Assembly: GCF_019550795.1 (NCBI RefSeq) | Contig: NZ_CP080545.1 | Span: 3,010,001-3,074,000, forward strand | Reading direction: 5' to 3' | DNA length: 64,000 bases | Source of the DNA: Paenibacillus sp. sptzw28 | Lineage (GTDB): Bacteria > Bacillota > Bacilli > Paenibacillales > Paenibacillaceae | In this document: one piece after another, positions 62,304 through 64,000 of the stretch | Layout: every line of letters starts with the position of its first letter | How positions within the stretch are numbered: the stretch's first letter is position 1 | The notes under the pieces: model-generated | Told to the model about the DNA's origin: nothing | Seen by the model: only the letters and a program-made list of their open reading frames with translations | Databases searched by the model: none | Made by a program: the position numbers and the translations under genes

Positions 62304-64000
62304 TTGAAAACATTAATCATCGCAGAAAAGCCGGATATGGGCCGGACCATTGCAGCCGTTATCGAACCGAAGGCGCAAAACAAAAGGTCATATCTTGAAG
62401 GTGAACGGTTTATTATCACATGGGCAATCGGCCACTTGGTGGGGCTGGCAGAACCCGATCACTACGATCCTAAATACAAACGGTGGAACGATGCCGACCT
62501 GCCGATCATACCCGAACGATTCAAGCTGTGGCCCAATCCGAGAACGAAGGAACAATTGAAGACGATTGGGGAGCTGGCGAAGCGCTGCGATCGGTTAGTG
62601 AATGCCTGCGACGCCGGCCGTGAAGGTCAGCTTATATTTCATTATGTCCGGCAATATCTGAAAATGTCTCAGCCCACGGAGCGGCTGTGGATTTCTGATT
62701 TGACCCCGGAGACGATACGCCGCGGCTTTGACACCCTGCGCAGCGATCAGGACTATGATCCGCTTACGCGTGCTGCACGTGCCCGCAGCGAAGCCGATTG
62801 GCTTGTCGGGATGAATGCCTCACGCGCCTTCACAATTCGCCACAAGACCCTGCTGTCGGTGGGCCGCGTTCAGACACCGGTTCTTGCGCTTTTGTATGAC
62901 CGCCATAAAGAAATAACGGCATTTGACAGTGAAACGTATTTCGTCGTTCAAGCGGCATTCAACCAGCAGGACTTCAGCTATAAGGGGCTATGGCAGGGAG
63001 AACGAATTACGAAACGCGAACAGGCCGATGCGATTGCACAGAAAGTATCCGGCAAGCCGGGACGAATACTTAGCTACGAAACAAACGAGTCAAAGGAATT
63101 TCCGTACAGGCTGTACGATCTGACATTGCTGCAGCGGGAGGCGAACGGCAAATTCGGCTATCCCGCCAAGAAAACGCTGGATATCGCACAGGCGTTGTAC
63201 GAGAAGCATAAAGTCATTACGTATCCCAGGACCAGCTCCAATTATGTGACGGAAGAGAATATTCCGGTGATGGGCAATGTGCTGAATATGCTGAAGCAGA
63301 CCCCGGCTTATGGTGATATTGCTAATGGAGCCGACCGCAGCCGCGTCCACAAAGGGAACAAAGCAGTTTGCAATCCGGCGAAGGTGGAAGACCACCATGC
63401 CATTCTTCCCACTCCCAAGCGTCCCGGCACGCTTAGTGCGGAGGAGCAGAACATCTATGATCTGATCGTCCGCCGCTTTCTTTCTCACTATTATCCGCCC
63501 GCAGTCTACAACAACCACGAGGTTATGACGGAGGTCGAGGGAGAGGTATTCAAGACGCGCGCCAAGGAGCAGCTGGAACCGGGCTGGCGCGTTGTCCTGA
63601 GCGCCGAAGATGGAGCTGCTGTCGCCAAAGAGAAAGGCCGAAAGAAGAAGACGGAAGAGCCGACTGAGGAGCAGGAAGACGAACTGCTGCTTACGGACCG
63701 GCCGTTTAACGTTGATGCCGGTTTGCCGGTTAACTGCGTGGAAGCGCTAGCGCTCGAGAAGGCGACTAAACCGCCGAAGCCCTTCACGGAAGGGACACTG
63801 CTGAAAGCGATGGAGAGCGCCGGAAAATCCATTGAAGATGAAGAGCTTCGCGATGCGATGAAGCAAACAGGACTGGGAACGCCGGCAACACGCGCAGCGA
63901 CAATCGAGCGGCTGAAGCAGGTCGGCTACATTACAACGGCCGGCAAACGTTTGGAGATTACCACTAAAGGCTGCGCGGCTATTGAGCTGATACGCGGGGC
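62304..64000 (+). CDS. topB: DNA topoisomerase III, 3'-truncated by window edge
   Basis: Type IA topoisomerase, about 565 codons seen and open to the window end. Toprim domain with IIAEKPDMGRT and NACDAGREGQLIFHY, followed by domain SVGRVQTPVLALL and the active-site Tyr in VITYPRTSSNY; later GTPATRAATIERL. Its TopB-type start and lack of zinc fingers so far fit topoisomerase III, which decatenates DNA and processes recombination intermediates. TTG 62304 is placed by GAGGCGATCAG and lies 12 nt after the previous stop. Confidence 0.95.
   Translation, partial: MKTLIIAEKPDMGRTIAAVIEPKAQNKRSYLEGERFIITWAIGHLVGLAEPDHYDPKYKRWNDADLPIIPERFKLWPNPRTKEQLKTIGELAKRCDRLVNACDAGREGQLIFHYVRQYLKMSQPTERLWISDLTPETIRRGFDTLRSDQDYDPLTRAARARSEADWLVGMNASRAFTIRHKTLLSVGRVQTPVLALLYDRHKEITAFDSETYFVVQAAFNQQDFSYKGLWQGERITKREQADAIAQKVSGKPGRILSYETNESKEFPYRLYDLTLLQREANGKFGYPAKKTLDIAQALYEKHKVITYPRTSSNYVTEENIPVMGNVLNMLKQTPAYGDIANGADRSRVHKGNKAVCNPAKVEDHHAILPTPKRPGTLSAEEQNIYDLIVRRFLSHYYPPAVYNNHEVMTEVEGEVFKTRAKEQLEPGWRVVLSAEDGAAVAKEKGRKKKTEEPTEEQEDELLLTDRPFNVDAGLPVNCVEALALEKATKPPKPFTEGTLLKAMESAGKSIEDEELRDAMKQTGLGTPATRAATIERLKQVGYITTAGKRLEITTKGCAAIELIRG

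Overview
The window is chromosomal DNA from an endospore-forming Bacillota, most like Paenibacillaceae (Paenibacillus/Cohnella type). The evidence is gene order and protein content: mutL-miaA-hfq, spoVK-hflX-ynbB-glnR-glnA and lexA/yneA/ynzC follow the Bacillus subtilis order. A Tlp-type spore protein, strong AGGAGG ribosome sites, frequent GTG/TTG starts and moderately high GC also fit. No rRNA, tRNA, prophage, insertion sequence or CRISPR array was seen. mutL is cut at the left edge and topB at the right edge. Layout, 1-26 kb: mutL, an RsmJ-like methyltransferase and miaA overlap as one operon followed by hfq (1-3.9 kb); a class A penicillin-binding protein with a repetitive tail; DUF402 and YdcF-like genes; spoVK, hflX, ynbB, and the nitrogen regulator/enzyme pair glnR-glnA behind a perfect GlnR box (to 13.9 kb); lexA diverging from yneA across four SOS-like boxes, then ynzC; an aldo/keto reductase; a palindromic repeat cluster at 17.4 kb; an HAD phosphatase; cysC and mtnD on the minus strand; metH; rnz; tlp; a yfhP homologue that seems to start at CTG. 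Layout, 26.8-41 kb: a plus-strand run rich in DNA repair, comprising mrfA-mrfB (helicase/exonuclease), a Gfo/Idh/MocA oxidoreductase, a NagD-like phosphatase, a formamidopyrimidine-DNA glycosylase, endonuclease IV, a cyclic-phosphate receiver protein, an ABC ATPase and an RlmM-like methyltransferase. It is followed by a Ser/Thr kinase fused to a degenerate MinD/ParA-like domain, an ABC-F protein and a chromate transporter. Layout, 41-64 kb: a two-component system; an NlpC/P60 hydrolase; a decayed nitrilase-family gene beside two GNAT genes; an MBL-fold hydrolase; then a 585-nt gap holding the most unusual element of the window. This gap has its own sigma-A promoter, a possible 8-codon leader ORF, a 12-bp long-range closing helix, two identical 44-nt hairpins and further stems, ending in an intrinsic terminator. 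A second terminator follows just before a MutS2-like gene that lacks the Smr nuclease domain. After this come thiamine pyrophosphokinase, a TRIC-family channel, a low-molecular-weight phosphatase, an esterase, the pdhABCD operon, a thioesterase, thyA-folA, gltD, two poorly known genes and the start of topB. Function overview: most genes are housekeeping (tRNA/rRNA modification, cell wall, nitrogen and sulfur/methionine metabolism, pyruvate oxidation, thymidylate synthesis). A clear genome-maintenance theme runs through mutL, the SOS module, mrfAB, mutM-nfo, the MutS2-like gene and topB. The candidate RNA at 46.27-46.63 kb, the kinase fusion and the palindromic repeat cluster are the best leads for something undescribed.
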